Position numbers and translations under genes: made by a program
NCBI GenBank assembly: GCA_963921425.1
Contig: OY992837.1
Span: 17,457,896-17,521,895 of the forward strand
From: Dryas octopetala
Lineage: Eukaryota; Streptophyta; Magnoliopsida; Rosales; Rosaceae
Reading direction: 5' to 3'
Length of the DNA stretch: 64,000 nt
Shown: positions 35,699-48,700 of the stretch, in pieces
Numbering within the stretch: the stretch's first letter is position 1
Layout of the letters: the number at the start of each line of letters is the position of its first letter
The notes under the pieces: model-generated
The model's database searches: none
What the model saw: the letters and a program-made list of their open reading frames with translations, nothing else
What the model was told of the DNA's origin: nothing

Positions 35699-38600
35699 AT
35701 GGGTGATCATCCCAAAGAAAGAGATCGCGGACTTGATGCCCTATGGGAGGCTGTGAACAAACAAACCACGGAGACTACTCAGCTATCGACTCAACTAGAA
35801 CAGATTCGACAGTTGTTAGTGGGTTTGAATCTTCAGGGTAATCCTAACCCTAACCCTAACCCTAACGGACAGGGTAATTTCAGACAACAACCAGTTGACG
35901 GAAGACTACCCATGGGATTTGCCCGTGGTAACAACCGGCGACAACAACCTGAGAGTGACGATGAATCCGATGAAGAAGAAGAAGTCCCGAATATTCGCAA
36001 TAACGAACGGCCGCGATACAACCACAACCAGAACTTTGATGACTACAGGTTAAAAGCTGATATTCCCTATTTCAATGGGCATATGCAGGTCGAGGATTTC
36101 CTAGATTGGCTTACAGAAGTGGAAAGGTTCTTTGATATCATGGAGGTTCCCGAGGGAAAGATGGTGAGGATGGCTGCTTTTCGTCTGAAAGCCAGCGCGG
36201 CTGTTTGGTGGGATCAGTTATAGAAAAGTCGAAACAGACAAGGGAAAAATCCTGTCAGAACTTGGCGGAGAATGAAACAATTGATGATGGATAGATTCCT
36301 ACCCCAGGACTACGAGCAATATCTTTACCGCCTCTATCTGAACTGTACCCAGGGTGTGAGATCTGTTGCGGATTATACGGATGAGTTTTTGCGACTAGCA
36401 GAACGCAACAATCTGGCGGAGTCGGAACATCAAACTGTGGCAAGATATATGAGTGGTCTGAAGCCATCGATCCAAGAAAAAATTGGATTGCAAACTCTCT
36501 GGAGCGTTCACGAGGCTCACAATATGGCCTTGAAAGCCGAACTCATGGAAAGAGAGAGACGACCTGGATTTGGGAATAACACCTATCGAAGGAACACACC
36601 AGAGGTGTCAACCTCTAGTACTACTGATAAAGGAAAGGGGATTCTACCTAGCCCTGCGATCCCTCCAAAGGTTCAGGGCCAACCTTTCAAACCCACCGAG
36701 AGCGGTAGCAGATTCCCAGATAGAAACCAGACTCGGGCTCAGAACCAAAGGTCGAATCCGTATGCTAAACCAACAACGGACATCTGTTATAGATGCAATA
36801 AACCGGGTCATCGATCAAATGTGTGTCCAGAAAGACGAACTGCAAACCTTGCGGAAGCTGAGGGGTTTGAGGATGACACTGAAGAAACCCAACTTGAAGA
36901 TGAATATGAAGGGGTTGAGTTTGCGCAAGAGGAAGGCGGAGAACATGTTAATTTTGTCTTGCAGCGAATTCTCTTTTCACCCAAGCAGGAGGGGCAACGT
37001 CATAACATATTCCGCTCACTTTGTTCCATTAGAAACAAAGTTTGCAACCTGATTGTGGATGGCGGCAGCTGTGAAAACTTTGTAGCTAAAAGACTGGTGG
37101 ATTATTTGCAGTTACCAACAGAGAAGCATGCAGCCCCATATTCCCTAGGGTGGGTCAAGAAAGGCCCTTCAGTGCAAGTAACCGAAGTTTGTCGAGTTCC
37201 TCTCTCCATCGGTAAGCACTATAAAGAAGAAATTTTGTGTGATGTCATTGATATGGATGCGTGTCATATTCTCTTGGGTCGACCATGGCAGTTTGACGTT
37301 GATGTCACCCATAGAGGTCGAGATAATGTCTACTTGTTTGCTTGGGGTTCTCACAAGATTGCAATGGCACCAATAAGTCAGACAGGGAAGACTGAACGAC
37401 CAAGGATAGAGAGTTCGAATTTTCTGGCTATTTCTAGCAGTGAACATGAACTTGTGAAAGCTGCAGAGGAGGCCCATGCAATTTATCCGTTAGTAGTTAA
37501 AGGTTTGCTGACAGCCGAGACAAAAGGGGCGACGATTCCCACAGAAGTGCACAAAATTTTGGGAGATTTTCAAGAGTTGGTTTCTGATGACCTGCCAGAT
37601 CAACTTCCTCCTATGAGAGATATACAGCACCACATTGACTTGGTGCCAGGAGCTAGTTTACCCAACCTTCCTCACTACAGAATGAGCCCGAAAGAGAATG
37701 AGATATTGAAGGAGAAGATTGAAGAGCTGTTGAAAAAAGGGTTTATTCGTGAGAGTATGAGCCCGTGTGCAGTGCCTGTTTTGTTAGTTCCAAAGAAGGA
37801 TGGTAGCTGGCGCATGTGTGTTGACAGTAGGGCGATTAACAAGATCACTATCAAATATCGGTTCCCTATACCGCGCCTGGATGACATGCTGGATGTGCTA
37901 GATGGATCAAAGTTGTTCTCTAAGATTGATCTCCGCAGTGGCTACCACCAAATTCGGATCAAACCAGGGGATGAGTGGAAGACAGCTTTCAAAAACAAGG
38001 ATGGATTGTACGAGTGGCTGGTGATGCCATTTGGCTTGTCTAATGCTCCGAGTACTTTTATGCGCCTCATGAACCAGGTTCTACGCCCTTTTATTGGTTC
38101 ATTTGTTGTAGTTTATTTTGATGATATCCTTATCTACAGCAAGACCAAGGAGGAGCACTTAGCTCACTTGCGGCAGGTTCTAATGGTGCTAAAGGACAAC
38201 CAGCTCTTTGTTAACTTGAAGAAGTGCTCCTTCCTCACCAGCAAGCTCTTGTTTCTGGGTTTTGTAATTAGTGCGGAAGGAATTCATGTGGATGAGGAGA
38301 AGATTCGAGCTATCAGGGAGTGGCCTACTCCAAAAACAGTAGGTGAGGTAAGAAGTTTCCATGGGTTAGCTACATTTTATCGGAGGTTTGTGCGAAATTT
38401 TAGTGTTATTACTGCTCCTATTACTGAGTGTTTGAAGCAAGGCCGATTTCATTGGGGAGAAGAACAGGAGAGAAGTTTTGCTTTAATCAAGGAGAAACTT
38501 TGTACTACCCCAGTGTTGGCACTTCCCAATTTTGAGAAGATATTCGAGGTCGAATGTGATGCTAGTGGAGTGGGAGTCGGTGCTGTGTTGTCACAAGAAA

Positions 38601-40300
38601 AGAGGCCAGTAGCATTTTTCAGTGAGAAACTGAGTGAAGCTCGCCAGAAATGGAGTACTTATGACCAGGAGTTCTATGCCGTTGTGAGAGCGTTGAAGCA
38701 GTGGGAGCATTACTTGATACAACGGGAGTTTGTACTGTATACTGATCACCAAGCCCTGAAATTTATTAATAGTCAGAAGCAGGTTAATAAAATGCATGTC
38801 CGATGGGCCACCTTTCTACAGAAGTTTCCTTTTGTGATTAAACACAAGGCTGGAGCCTTGAACCGAGTGGCAGATGCATTGAGTAGACGAGCCACTTTGC
38901 TTATCACTCTTTCTCAAGAAATAGTTGGGTTCCAGTTTCTGAGAGACTTGTATGTTGCAGACGATGATTTCAAAGACCTGTGGGACAAGTGTGTCCAAAA
39001 CCAACCCGTCATGGATTTCCATGTTAGTGATGGGTATTTGTTTAAGGGCAACAAGTTGTGCATCCCCATCTCTTCTTTAAGGGAGAAATTGATCCGAGAC
39101 CTACATGGTGGAGGATTAAGTGCGCATTTGGGCCGAGACAAGACTATTGCTAGCTTGGAGGAGCGTTACTTTTGGCCACAACTGAAGAGGGATGTGGGAA
39201 ATATTGTGAGAAAATGTTACACCTGCCAGGTGGCCAAGGGTCAGTCTCAAAACACTGGACTTTATATGCCTTTGCCTGTTCCTAACGATATTTGGCAGGA
39301 CCTCTCTATGGATTTTGTGCTGGGCCTTCCACGAACCCAAAGGGGAGTGGATTCTGTTTTTGTTGTTGTTGACAGGTTCTCAAAGATGGCGCACTTTATT
39401 CCATGCCGGAAGACATCTGATGCATCCAACATAGCCAAATTGTTCTTTCGGGAGGTTGTCAGATTGCATGGAGTGCCCCAGTCTATTACCTCTGATCGTG
39501 ACACCAAGTTCCTCAGCCATTTTTGGATCACTTTGTGGAGGATGTTTGGGACAACCTTGAATCGTAGCAGCACAGCCCATCCCCAAACTGATGGACAAAC
39601 AGAGGTGACGAACAGATCCTTGGGCAATATGATTCGCAGCATTTGTGGAGACAAACCAAAACAGTGGGACTTTGCTTTGCCCCAGGCAGAATTTGCATAC
39701 AACAGTGCTGCCCATAGTGCAACTGGACAGTCGCCGTTCTCTCTGGTTTACACTGCGACTCCTAAGCATGTGGTTGATCTAGTGAAACTTCCCAAGGGAC
39801 ATGGGGTAAGTGTGGCAGCTGAAAATATGGCGGAAGAGGTTCAAACTATGCAGGCTGAGGTCCGGAAAAAGTTAGAGGCCACAAATGCCAAGTACAAGGC
39901 TGCTGCAGACAAACATAGGCGAGTGAAGGTGTTTAAAGAAGGTGATTCAGTGATGATTTTCTTGAGGAAAGATAGATTCCCAGTGGGTACCTACAACAAA
40001 CTGAAACCACGCAAGTATGGTCCTTACAAAATTCTCCATCGGATTAATGACAATGCTTATGTAGTGGACTTGCCGGAGTCAATGGGAATTTCTAGCACTT
40101 TTAATGTGGCGGACTTGCATGCTTTCCATGCCGACACAGAGCCTTTGTATCCTGAAGATAACTCGGGGTCGAGTTCTTCTGAAGTGGAGGAGACTGATGT
40201 AGAACAAATGGCAGAACGGTTCATGCAACAACTTGACCGCCAGAAGCCCAAGAAAAGAAACAAGCTTCAGCCCGGCCCGGTGTCAGAAATGGGCCCATGA
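35699..40300 (+). pseudogene. Gypsy gag-pol polyprotein with in-frame TAG
   Basis: The gag ATG at 35699 lies 32 bases after the LTR. The frame runs 174 codons to TAG (36221-36223) and then continues in the same frame to 40300, 1534 codons in all. The stop falls inside the conserved gag core (AAVWWDQL, stop, then KSRNRQGK), where Gln is usual. Later parts: zinc knuckle CX2CX4HX4C near residues 363-376; protease DGGS near 453; reverse transcriptase with YFDD near 805; RNase H ([18 protein letters not shown]); integrase HHCC zinc region near 1140-1178 and catalytic residues in MDFV (about 1203), SDRD (about 1264) and QTEV (about 1301). The C-terminus ([22 protein letters not shown]) resembles chromovirus elements of the CRM type, but I see no chromodomain. 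Without readthrough only a gag fragment is made. Confidence 0.9.
35843..35866 (+). repeat. (CCTAAC)4 hexamer repeat in gag
   Basis: Four CCTAAC units encoding an Asn-Pro repeat; coding, not telomeric. Confidence 0.9.
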
Positions 40301-40327
40301 TATACCGATTCGAAGGGAACGACGAGA

Positions 40328-40611
40328 CAAATTCCTTCGTTTAGGGCCTCAAATAAGCAATTTAGTGTTTTAGAATAAATTTCCTAAATTGCACTTTATT
40401 TCCATTTTTATTTCCGTTTTGAATTTCGAACGTCTAGGGTTCTGAACGTATTTAAGGAACCTTTTGGCTGTTTGTAAGTTTCAGTTTTTATTATTTTTCA
40501 ATCAGAAAAACCTTGAGATTTCTCTCATTTCTCTGGTGGATTCCAGATTCTTTCTTAGGGATTAACGCTGGTTTTCCCTAATATTTCTTAACTGCGTGTT
40601 ACGCTGCGTCA
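40328..40611 (+). repeat. 3' LTR of gypsy element
   Basis: 284 bases, one mismatch to the 5' copy. It is preceded by the purine-rich GAAGGGAACGACGAGAC, a plausible polypurine tract. Confidence 0.88.
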
Positions 40612-41180
40612 TGTACCAAATTTTAATGTCTTTTTATTTTAAGTATTAAAATTTTTATGTCATTTCACTTTAGATATTAAATTTTAGTTTAGGTACAATT
40701 TTAAAAAACGTGATTCTACTGAGCACTCGACACTATTCACCGAGGGCTTGGGAGAAATTTTTTTTTTTTTAACCAACACAACTTTTTTACTGATTTGTTT
40801 TTTTTTTTTTTTTTTTTTAGTCTCTAGGTTGTAGGACTTCATCACCCAATCTTAAATCAAAAGTATTAAATCCTTATATATTTTGAAATTTTTATGAATT
40901 TCATACAGTCACAACTGTGACAATTCGACAGTCACATCTATATAGCAAATTGATCAAAAAAAAAAAAAAAAAACTAATTGAAAACCACTTAGTGCTCAGT
41001 AATTTGATCGAGCAATTGGTATCTAAAAATTTACGTTTCATATAAATTTGTAACTTAATCTAAAATGTCTTAGTCTAAGTTAGTACCTAAATAAAAACAA
41101 AATTAGTGTTTTACTGTTTTAATGTTTTGCTAAAAAACTATTGGGTATTAGATATTTAATCCTAATTTTCTAATAATTTT
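40612..41180. repeat. Dispersed MITE-like repeat, copy 1
   Basis: Closely resembles 51764-52380 over its whole length (shared 'ATGTCATTTCACTTTAGATATTAAATTT', 'GATTCTAC', 'TTTTTTACTGATTTGTT', 'GTTAGTACCTAAA'). The ends are partly inverted (TTTAGGTAC near 40690 and GTACCTAAA near 41085), and internal 'CAGTCACAACTGTGAC' blocks can pair. No target-site duplication was identified. It abuts the gypsy LTR directly. Confidence 0.65.
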
Positions 41181-43048
41181 TTTTAACTCTTTTAATGTAA
41201 TTTTATCCTTTAAAAGTGAAAAAACAATTATAAGGGATATAAAACTCTTCTACTTCCCCTATTAAAAATAAATAAAAAGACACTCTTGTACGGTTGTACC
41301 TCCCCTTTCCCTTTCCTTACCTTCTCTCTTCCATCATTTTTGCAGCACAGTCACAAAGCTTTTATAAACAAGATGGTTAGTCGGGGATCAATGGTCAGGG
41401 CACTTGACTGATTTTTTTTTTTTATATTATTATTATTTTGTTTTTGGACTAGACTGCCTTTTTATATTGGTTTGAAAATTTATAAAAAATGAAAATAGTA
41501 GAAAAAAAGAGTAATTTTTTTTTTTTTTATGCTATATCCACTTTAACTTTTCATGGTATCATTAATCCTCCTAATTTGTTTTATGTAAAAACGATTAGCT
41601 ACTATTTTTTTTTTCTGCTAAATAGGCGCACTTCACAAATATAAAAGGCACATTTATGCAGGGCTGATTGATCGACATACTCTTTTTTCTATGGTTATTT
41701 TGATCCCTTACTCGAGAGAGCGGTATATTATAAAGTGTAGATTTGTCATTTTTGATATAGAGTCCAAAACCATGAAGCTGACCCTAAATCCTAAGAGATA
41801 AACAAATATCACTTGATTCCAAATAAACTTTTTCCACCGTTTTGCTTAGTATATCGATTGATGTTCATTTTCCAAGAGTCAAGTTTATTGTAACTATCAT
41901 TCAAAGATAATTAAAATTATTGTAATTGTCAAAACGTTATAATTGTTGCAATTGTCAAAAAACTACAATAATTGTGACGGTTAAAAAAAGGGTCAAAACG
42001 TTACAATGGTTGTAACTACCAAAAAGTTCCAATGGATGCAAGTGTCAAATAGTTACAATGGTTGAAATTGTCAGTTAATAACATGTTGTAACGGACTAAT
42101 AGCAAGTTACAAATTAGGGTGGATGTGATCATAAACTTGTAATCTTGCTTTTATGTTAGTTTATTAATTTTTTACTTGCATATGTTTCAAGAAAAACAAA
42201 AGATATTTTTATAAGGTTTACTCGATCTTTAAGTTGTATTGTATCTACCCTTATGTATCACTCTATTTTTTTTTATTTAGTCATTAAAACTAAAACCTTT
42301 TTTTAACCAACAAGGAATAATTTTTAGATATAAATAGAATATTTAAATAAATTAAAAAGAAAACCTTAGTTCCCCAAAAAAATCAGAATCATATGGCACT
42401 CTCATGGCTGCCATCATCATCATGTAAACTAGCCACCATCGTGTGTCTTACTCTTAAGTATAAAATTTGGTCCCATCCCACCAACTCACTCAACAACAAA
42501 ACATGTCTCCGCCTCATAGTTTTCATACTAATCAAAGGGTACATTAGGCATTTGACCTAATATTTAGTGAAATAAATAATTGTTATCTCCCAACCACAGT
42601 GCAGACAAGTGGGCCCCTCACCAACCCCCACAAACTTCAGTCACCAACTTTCCAAGTTTTTTTCTTAACAAAAATATTTTCCAAGGTTTGATTTTAATTT
42701 CTCTATTTGGGAAAAGCACCACAAAATTTGTTGGAAAATGGTGGTAGGTCAAATCGCTCTTGAGGCGCGTGATAGTATTTGGGGCTAGGATTTTACATTG
42801 AGATGTGTTCCATTTTCACTACAATATCAATGCAACCCAATTGAGTAGTAGAGTAGGTGGTGTTGGATATCCAACATGACTTGCATTCTTGCAATGCTGT
42901 CTACAAATAGTCATTGTATTACTCATTAATATAGTCTTAATTGCATCTTAACGAGTAAGCTGAAATTTTTGCCTAAAGTATTATGTATGCTAGGCCTAGT
43001 TAAGTCATTTATCATACCCGTGAAAATATGGTTTTGACCAAATAGTAG
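41181..43048. other. Unassigned AT-rich region
   Basis: No gene is recognised. At 41890-42090 a degenerate repeat of 'GTTACAATGGTTG'-like units occurs. Confidence 0.4.
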
Positions 43049-43407
43049 TTAGGCCCCGTTTAGAATTACGGTGGATGACACAAAAGCTGTTGTGGATGAC
43101 AATTCTCAATCACTTACAATAATTTTGATATTTGGTAAAAAAATTAAAAATTATTTTTCCCCATAATTCTCAACTTCCCAAAGTAAAAACAAAAAGTTGC
43201 TTTTAAAAACTGCAATGAATTAAAACAACAATTAATTTTTAATTTTACCTATTATATACAGGCACAACACTTTTACATTAACATTTACTAAATACTTTGA
43301 TATTGTTTTTTTGCACTTACAACACTTTTGAAAACATAGTTTACCAAACACTTAATTGTTTTACTTTATAGCTGTTTTACTTCACAGCAATACCAAACTG
43401 ACCCTTA
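43049..43407. mobile_element. Tourist/PIF-Harbinger-like MITE
   Basis: 353 bases (43052-43404) between TTA duplications (43049-43051 and 43405-43407). Ends are GGCCCCGTTT and, on the other strand, GGGTCAGTTT (7/10 match). Size, ends and TTA target fit Harbinger-type MITEs, though a 3-base duplication is weak evidence alone. Confidence 0.55.
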
Positions 43408-44477
43408 ATCAATTTTGGATAACAACTAGAGTTCCACAAGCTCATTAGTCTGATCTATGTTGGGAGGTGTTTTCTTTTGTGTGGAGATGGATATCGACTA
43501 TTTACTTATTAGAAAAAGAAAATCACCGATTTGATATATGTAGGTTGGTTTTTATTTGAATTGAGTTCATATAGTTTTAATTTTTCAATTAAGTTCCTAT
43601 AGTTTGCATTTTGTTACAATCAAACCTATAAGTAAAATATTGTCATATTTATAAAAGAAATTTTCATGTAGAAATTATTTGCAACATTACCCTTTGTGAG
43701 TTTATGGGCAAAACAATCATAAAATTCAATAGTAGTATTCATGCGTTGACAAATGCAAGGGTGTCAAAATTTAAATTTTGGACTGAATTATAATAAAATA
43801 TAAAATATAGAGACTTGATTGAAAAAATTAAAATTACGGGAACTCAAATGAAATAAGGGTCAAAGTTGACCAAATTAGTTATTTTCCCTATTAAAAATGA
43901 TGAGATGAAAGAGTGAATGAAAATTTGAATAGAAATGATAAGATTTTGAGCAAGGATTATTGTAGATCACCCCATTTTAATATGAAAAACTTGGTTAGAA
44001 ATGTTTTTATTCCATATATGAAATAAATTCAAATAAGAGTTTATATAATTTTGTATTTGACTGATAAAGTTGGTCCAACTATCAAGAGAGTTGTAAAATC
44101 AGTACAATGGTTGGTACAAAGAGTTTGTACCAAAAATTCAGAAGCATTCATCCTTAATAAATATAAAGAGTTCATTCAAAGCAAGCAAGAGCATTAGGCA
44201 TAATCATCTACAACGCAGCAGCGGCAGCACACAAACTCTATAGTCTCTACCCACCCCCGAACATGCAGGGGTGGGAACCCACCCAAAGCATTCACCTACC
44301 GCGTCGCCAAAACCCCTCACGCGCCTCAAAACAAGCGCGTAAACTCCAAAAATAATTTCAGCAGAAATAAAAAACTTCCAGAAAACAAATAATAAAAAAA
44401 AAACACTAAAAAATAATTGGGCACGGAAAAGAGTGGTATAGCAGAATCTCAGATCTAGCCACGCAAGTACATTTGGC
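43408..44477. other. Region upstream of methionine synthase gene
   Basis: AT-rich to about 44180, then GC-richer near the promoter. No other gene is recognised. Confidence 0.4.
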
Positions 44478-44485
44478 TATAAATA
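44478..44485 (+). promoter_or_regulatory. TATA box of methionine synthase gene
   Basis: TATAAATA in a GC-rich setting, followed about 30 bases later by a pyrimidine-rich start region (TTCTCTTCTCCTCC). It predicts transcription from about 44515 and a first exon that is entirely untranslated. Confidence 0.75.
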
Positions 44486-44514
44486 TAGCGAGAGTCAGCC
44501 ATTCGAACTCGCTC

Positions 44515-45726
44515 CGTTCTCTTCTCCTCCGCTTGTAACTGAAACAAAGAGAAGAAGAAGAACCAGTCAAGTCTTCTACCTCCGAAAGGTTCGAAGACCC
44601 TCTCCTTCATTTGCTCAATTGCTCTTCTTATTGTGTCTCTGTTGCTCTCTTTCTCATTCAGACCCATTAATGCTTTTCTCTCTATTTCCATTCTTTTGGC
44701 CATGCCAACGTGATCTAGACCCTTCCTGCTTCTGACCCTTTTTCACTCTCTTTTGTCCAAGATTTGGGTTTGTTTTGTTTTTCACTGAGATCTATACTGG
44801 TTAGTGTGCATGCTGGTGATTCTTTGTTGGTTTTTTTTTTTGAAAATTTCGGATACCCTTTTGCTTTGATTGGAGGGATATGTGGTGGCATTGGGTTTTT
44901 GGTGGTTGTGAATTGTGGGTTGTAGATCTGAGTGTATTGCGGTTTTGGTATTCGTAGATCTGCTATTGGGTCTTTGGGTTTTGCACTAGATCTGAGTTAA
45001 GTAGCTTATTTTGAGTGTTTAAGTGTCGGTCCAAAACTAAAAAAAGAAAAGAAAAAGAAAGAAAGAGATTTGGTTAGAGTGGTCCAGATATAAAGCATTT
45101 CTCCTTCAGACGTTTCTATCCTATACTTGCGTTTTCAGATGAAATTCCCTGCTTTGAGCATTAGATCTATAAGTGGGAGGAGTTTCTCTTTGAACCATTT
45201 CTATACTATACGACGATGTCAGATTGAATCCCCTGTTTTAAAAACCAGATCTATGAGTCCCAAGTTTTTCTTTTTAAGGTCGATGATTCTCTGATTGGAT
45301 TTGATTAAGATGTTTTGAATCAACTGTTGATTGTTTTAAATTTGAAGTCGTTTCTGATCTGATTTAGTTACATAATCATAAATGAAGACATTCTTTTGTA
45401 ATTACATTGTGATTTCAATTTATATGGGGTTTAAAATTTTAGTTCTTAGTTTTAAATAACTCTTTTGTTGATTTGTTTTGTGGGTTTTGAACTCATTTGG
45501 TTGGTGCACTGACACATATTTAAAGTTTAAATCATATCTGTTGTGGTATGTTCAATGGTTGGCATGAGTTAATTTTAAGTTTGAAGTTTATTGTTTCTTA
45601 TGTTCTGCTTCTTTTTGCTTAGTCATCATAAAATTTGCTTCAGCTTTTATCACTGATGCAGTATGTTTTCTTCTAGTTGTTAATTGAGGAAATTAAATTG
45701 TGTTTCATGTTGATCCGATGAAACAG
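44515..45726 (+). other. 5' leader with intron before the start codon
   Basis: The ATG at 45731 is preceded by GAAACAG, a good splice acceptor ending at 45726, four bases before the ATG. The donor is uncertain: GTTCGA at 44589 or GTTAGT near 44797. Intervening DNA is T-rich, as plant introns are. A leader intron directly before the ATG is common in plant methionine synthase genes and may raise expression. Confidence 0.6.
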
Positions 45727-45730
45727 AGCA

Positions 45731-48700
45731 ATGGCGTCTCACATTGTTGGATACCCTCGTATGGGCCCCAAGAGAGAGCTCAAGTTCGCTTTGGAATCAT
45801 TCTGGGATGGTAAGAGCAGTGCCGAAGATTTGCAGAAGGTGTCCGCTGATCTCAGGAATTCCATCTGGAAGCAGATGGCTGATGCTGAAATCAAGCACAT
45901 TCCCAGCAACACTTTCTCTTACTACGATCAGGTGCTCGACACCACTGCTTTGCTCGGGGCTGTTCCACCAAGATATGGTTGGAATGGTGGTGAAATTGGA
46001 TTTGACACGTACTTCTCCATGGCCAGAGGAAATGCCTCAGTTCCTGCTATGGAAATGACCAAGTGGTTCGATACCAACTAGTACGTGAACTCCCCTCTTC
46101 TCCTTGTGCACTCTGTTGATTTAAGCTTTCTGAATATGATGAATGGGTCTGGTTGTATACTAACTTTGATTAATGTATTGATCCAGCCATTTCATTGTTC
46201 CTGAGTTGGGACCTGATGTGAACTTCTCCTACTCTTCTCACAAGGCTGTTGATGAATACAAGGAGGCTAAGGCGGTATGTATTTGTTTATTCATATATTG
46301 GTTGATAGCTTGATGCTATATGGGCTAGGTTTAAATGTAATACAGTTTTTACATACCCAAGATGGTTTTATTTGATTTTTAAATGTATTTGTTTGCTTAA
46401 CTTTGTGTAAAAGTTTATTAATTCTTCATTTCAATCTCCCTTATGCAGCTTGGACTGGATACTATTCCAGTTCTTGTTGGGCCAGTGTCGTACTTGTTGC
46501 TGTCCAAACCTGCAAAGGGTGTTGAGAAGACCTTTGATCTTCTCTCTCTTCTTGGGAAAATCCTTCCTATCTACAAGTAAGATTGTTGGCCTCTTTATAC
46601 GTATATATATATATATATATAGATTAATCAGATCTATTGGCTCTGCTTTTGGTAGTGCGGCTTGTCCATTTTATTGTTCTAACTATGAATATATCTCTTC
46701 AGGGAAGTTGTATCTGAGCTTAAGGCAGCTGGTGCTTCCTGGATCCAGTTTGATGAACCCACACTTGTCAAGGATCTTGATTCTCACAAGTTGCGTGCAT
46801 TCACTGATGCCTACTCTCAACTAGAATCAACACTGTCTGGCTTGAATGTTCTTATTGAGACCTACTTTGCTGATGTTCCTGCTGAGGCATACAAGACCCT
46901 CACTTCATTGAAGGGTGTCACCGCATATGGTTTTGATTTAGTACGTGGTAGCAAGACCCTTGATTTGATTAAGAGTGACTTCCCTAAGGGAAAATACCTC
47001 TTTGCTGGCTTGGTTGATGGAAGGAACATTTGGGCCAATGATCTTGCTGCTTCCCTTAGTACATTGGAGACTCTTGAAGGCGTTGTCGGAAAAGGTATCC
47101 AGTTTTTCTGCAAATTTTGGTGAATGATAAAATGTAATTCCATTTCTTGAAGTTGGCATTTCATTGATTATTTAATTGTCCTGTGCAGATAAACTTGTTG
47201 TCTCCACCTCCTGCTCTCTTCTTCACACTGCTGTTGATCTTGTTAATGAGACTAAGCTGGACCAGGAAATCAAATCATGGCTAGCTTTTGCTGCCCAGAA
47301 AATTGTTGAAGTGAATGCTTTGGCCAAGGCATTTGCTGGTCACAAGGATGAGGTATAGCCTTTTCCTCCCCATGTTACAAGTGAATCAGATATGTTTTTA
47401 AGCACAAACTGTTGCATGGTTTTTGTACCTTATTGATCTTGGTGTTACATCTGTGTAAAAGTCATAAAGCTAGAAGAGTTCACAGGGTAGTATTCTTTTA
47501 TCATTTAGATGTGGGAGTCTTAAGTTTGAAATCAAAATTTCTCGGAAATCTCTTTTTCCAATGGCTCCAATGGCCAAAAACTGAAGGAAATCTCTTTATA
47601 TTCTGTTTTCACAACCTTCAAGGCAACTTGGCCTATGTTAGATTTGTAGTAAATTGTATCGTTTTGGCTTTTAAGCATGTTCACTTCAGCATTGGTTTCT
47701 CAAGGTTCTTTCTAGGTTTTTTTTCAGGTGGGATTGATACTGATACCGAAGAATAACTCACCATTTGTTTTTCTGTCATCAGGCATTTTTCTCTGCGAAT
47801 GCCGCAGCTCTGGCTTCAAGGAAATCCTCCCCAAGGGTGACCAACGAGGCTGTTCAGAAGGCTGTGAGTTCCTTATTTTTCCATTCTTGTGCCTTTTGAA
47901 TAGATATGCTGCTAGAACCCTTTTGTACTTGGGGTTTACCTTTTTTTATTTTGCTTCTCAGGCTGCTGCTTTGAAGGGCTCTGACCACCGCCGTGCTACT
48001 AATGTAAGTGCCAGACTTGATGCTCAACAGAAGAAGCTTAACCTTCCGATTCTCCCTACCACCACTATTGGATCATTCCCTCAGACCATTGAACTCAGAA
48101 GAGTTCGTCGTGAATACAAGGCCAAAAAGTGAGTGACGCTAAAAAGCTCCTTTTGTTTTTCTCAACGTCTTATACTGTTATGACAAGTTCTTTAGTAACT
48201 GTGCCGATGCGTGCTGTTCTTAGGATTTCTGAGGAGGAGTATGTCAAGGCCATTAAGGAGGAAATTAACAAAGTTGTCAAGCTTCAGGAGGAGCTTGACA
48301 TTGATGTCCTTGTTCATGGAGAACCTGAGGTGAGCTTTCCTTTATGAAAGTCTGTTCAAGAAAAGCAAAGAGAGATATTTTTACTATTTTATGAATTAAA
48401 GAACACTAGAAAAATTGTACTTGTTTAAATTGTTTATTTGTGGATTCCTGCGCTTTGTGTGCCCCAAATTTATTCTTGTAATTTTTCTCATGGCAGAGGA
48501 ATGATATGGTTGAGTACTTTGGAGAGCAATTGTCAGGCTTTGCCTTTACAGTCAATGGGTGGGTGCAATCTTATGGATCTCGATGTGTGAAGCCACCAAT
48601 CATCTACGGTGATGTGAGCCGCCCCAAGCCAATGACTGTGTTCTGGTCATCTGCTGCTCAGAGTATGACTGCCCGCCCAATGAAGGGAATGCTTACAGGC

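Larger units (their letters stand above)
35383..40611 (+). mobile_element. Full-length Ty3/gypsy retrotransposon with one nonsense codon
   Basis: 5229 bases. The two 284-base terminal repeats differ at one position (T/C in AATCTTGAG versus AACCTTGAG). A Met-tRNA primer-binding site follows the first repeat. Gag and pol share one reading frame, broken only by a TAG at 36221. Reverse transcriptase precedes integrase, defining Ty3/gypsy. The repeats start CAAATTCC, not TG, and no target-site duplication was found, so the outermost ends are the limits of the repeated sequence. Confidence 0.92.

Noticed and set aside
35843..35866. Telomere-like CCTAAC repeat
   Set aside because: Plant telomeres are CCCTAAA heptamers. 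This is a hexamer inside gypsy gag, in frame, encoding an Asn-Pro repeat.
36221..36223. Programmed stop-codon readthrough in the gypsy element
   Set aside because: The stop is in the middle of the conserved gag core, not at a gag/pol boundary, and the next bases (AAAAGT) do not resemble known readthrough contexts. Not excluded without sibling copies.
44455..44703. 82-codon minus-strand frame
   Set aside because: It overlaps the TATA box and leader of the methionine synthase gene and has no domain.
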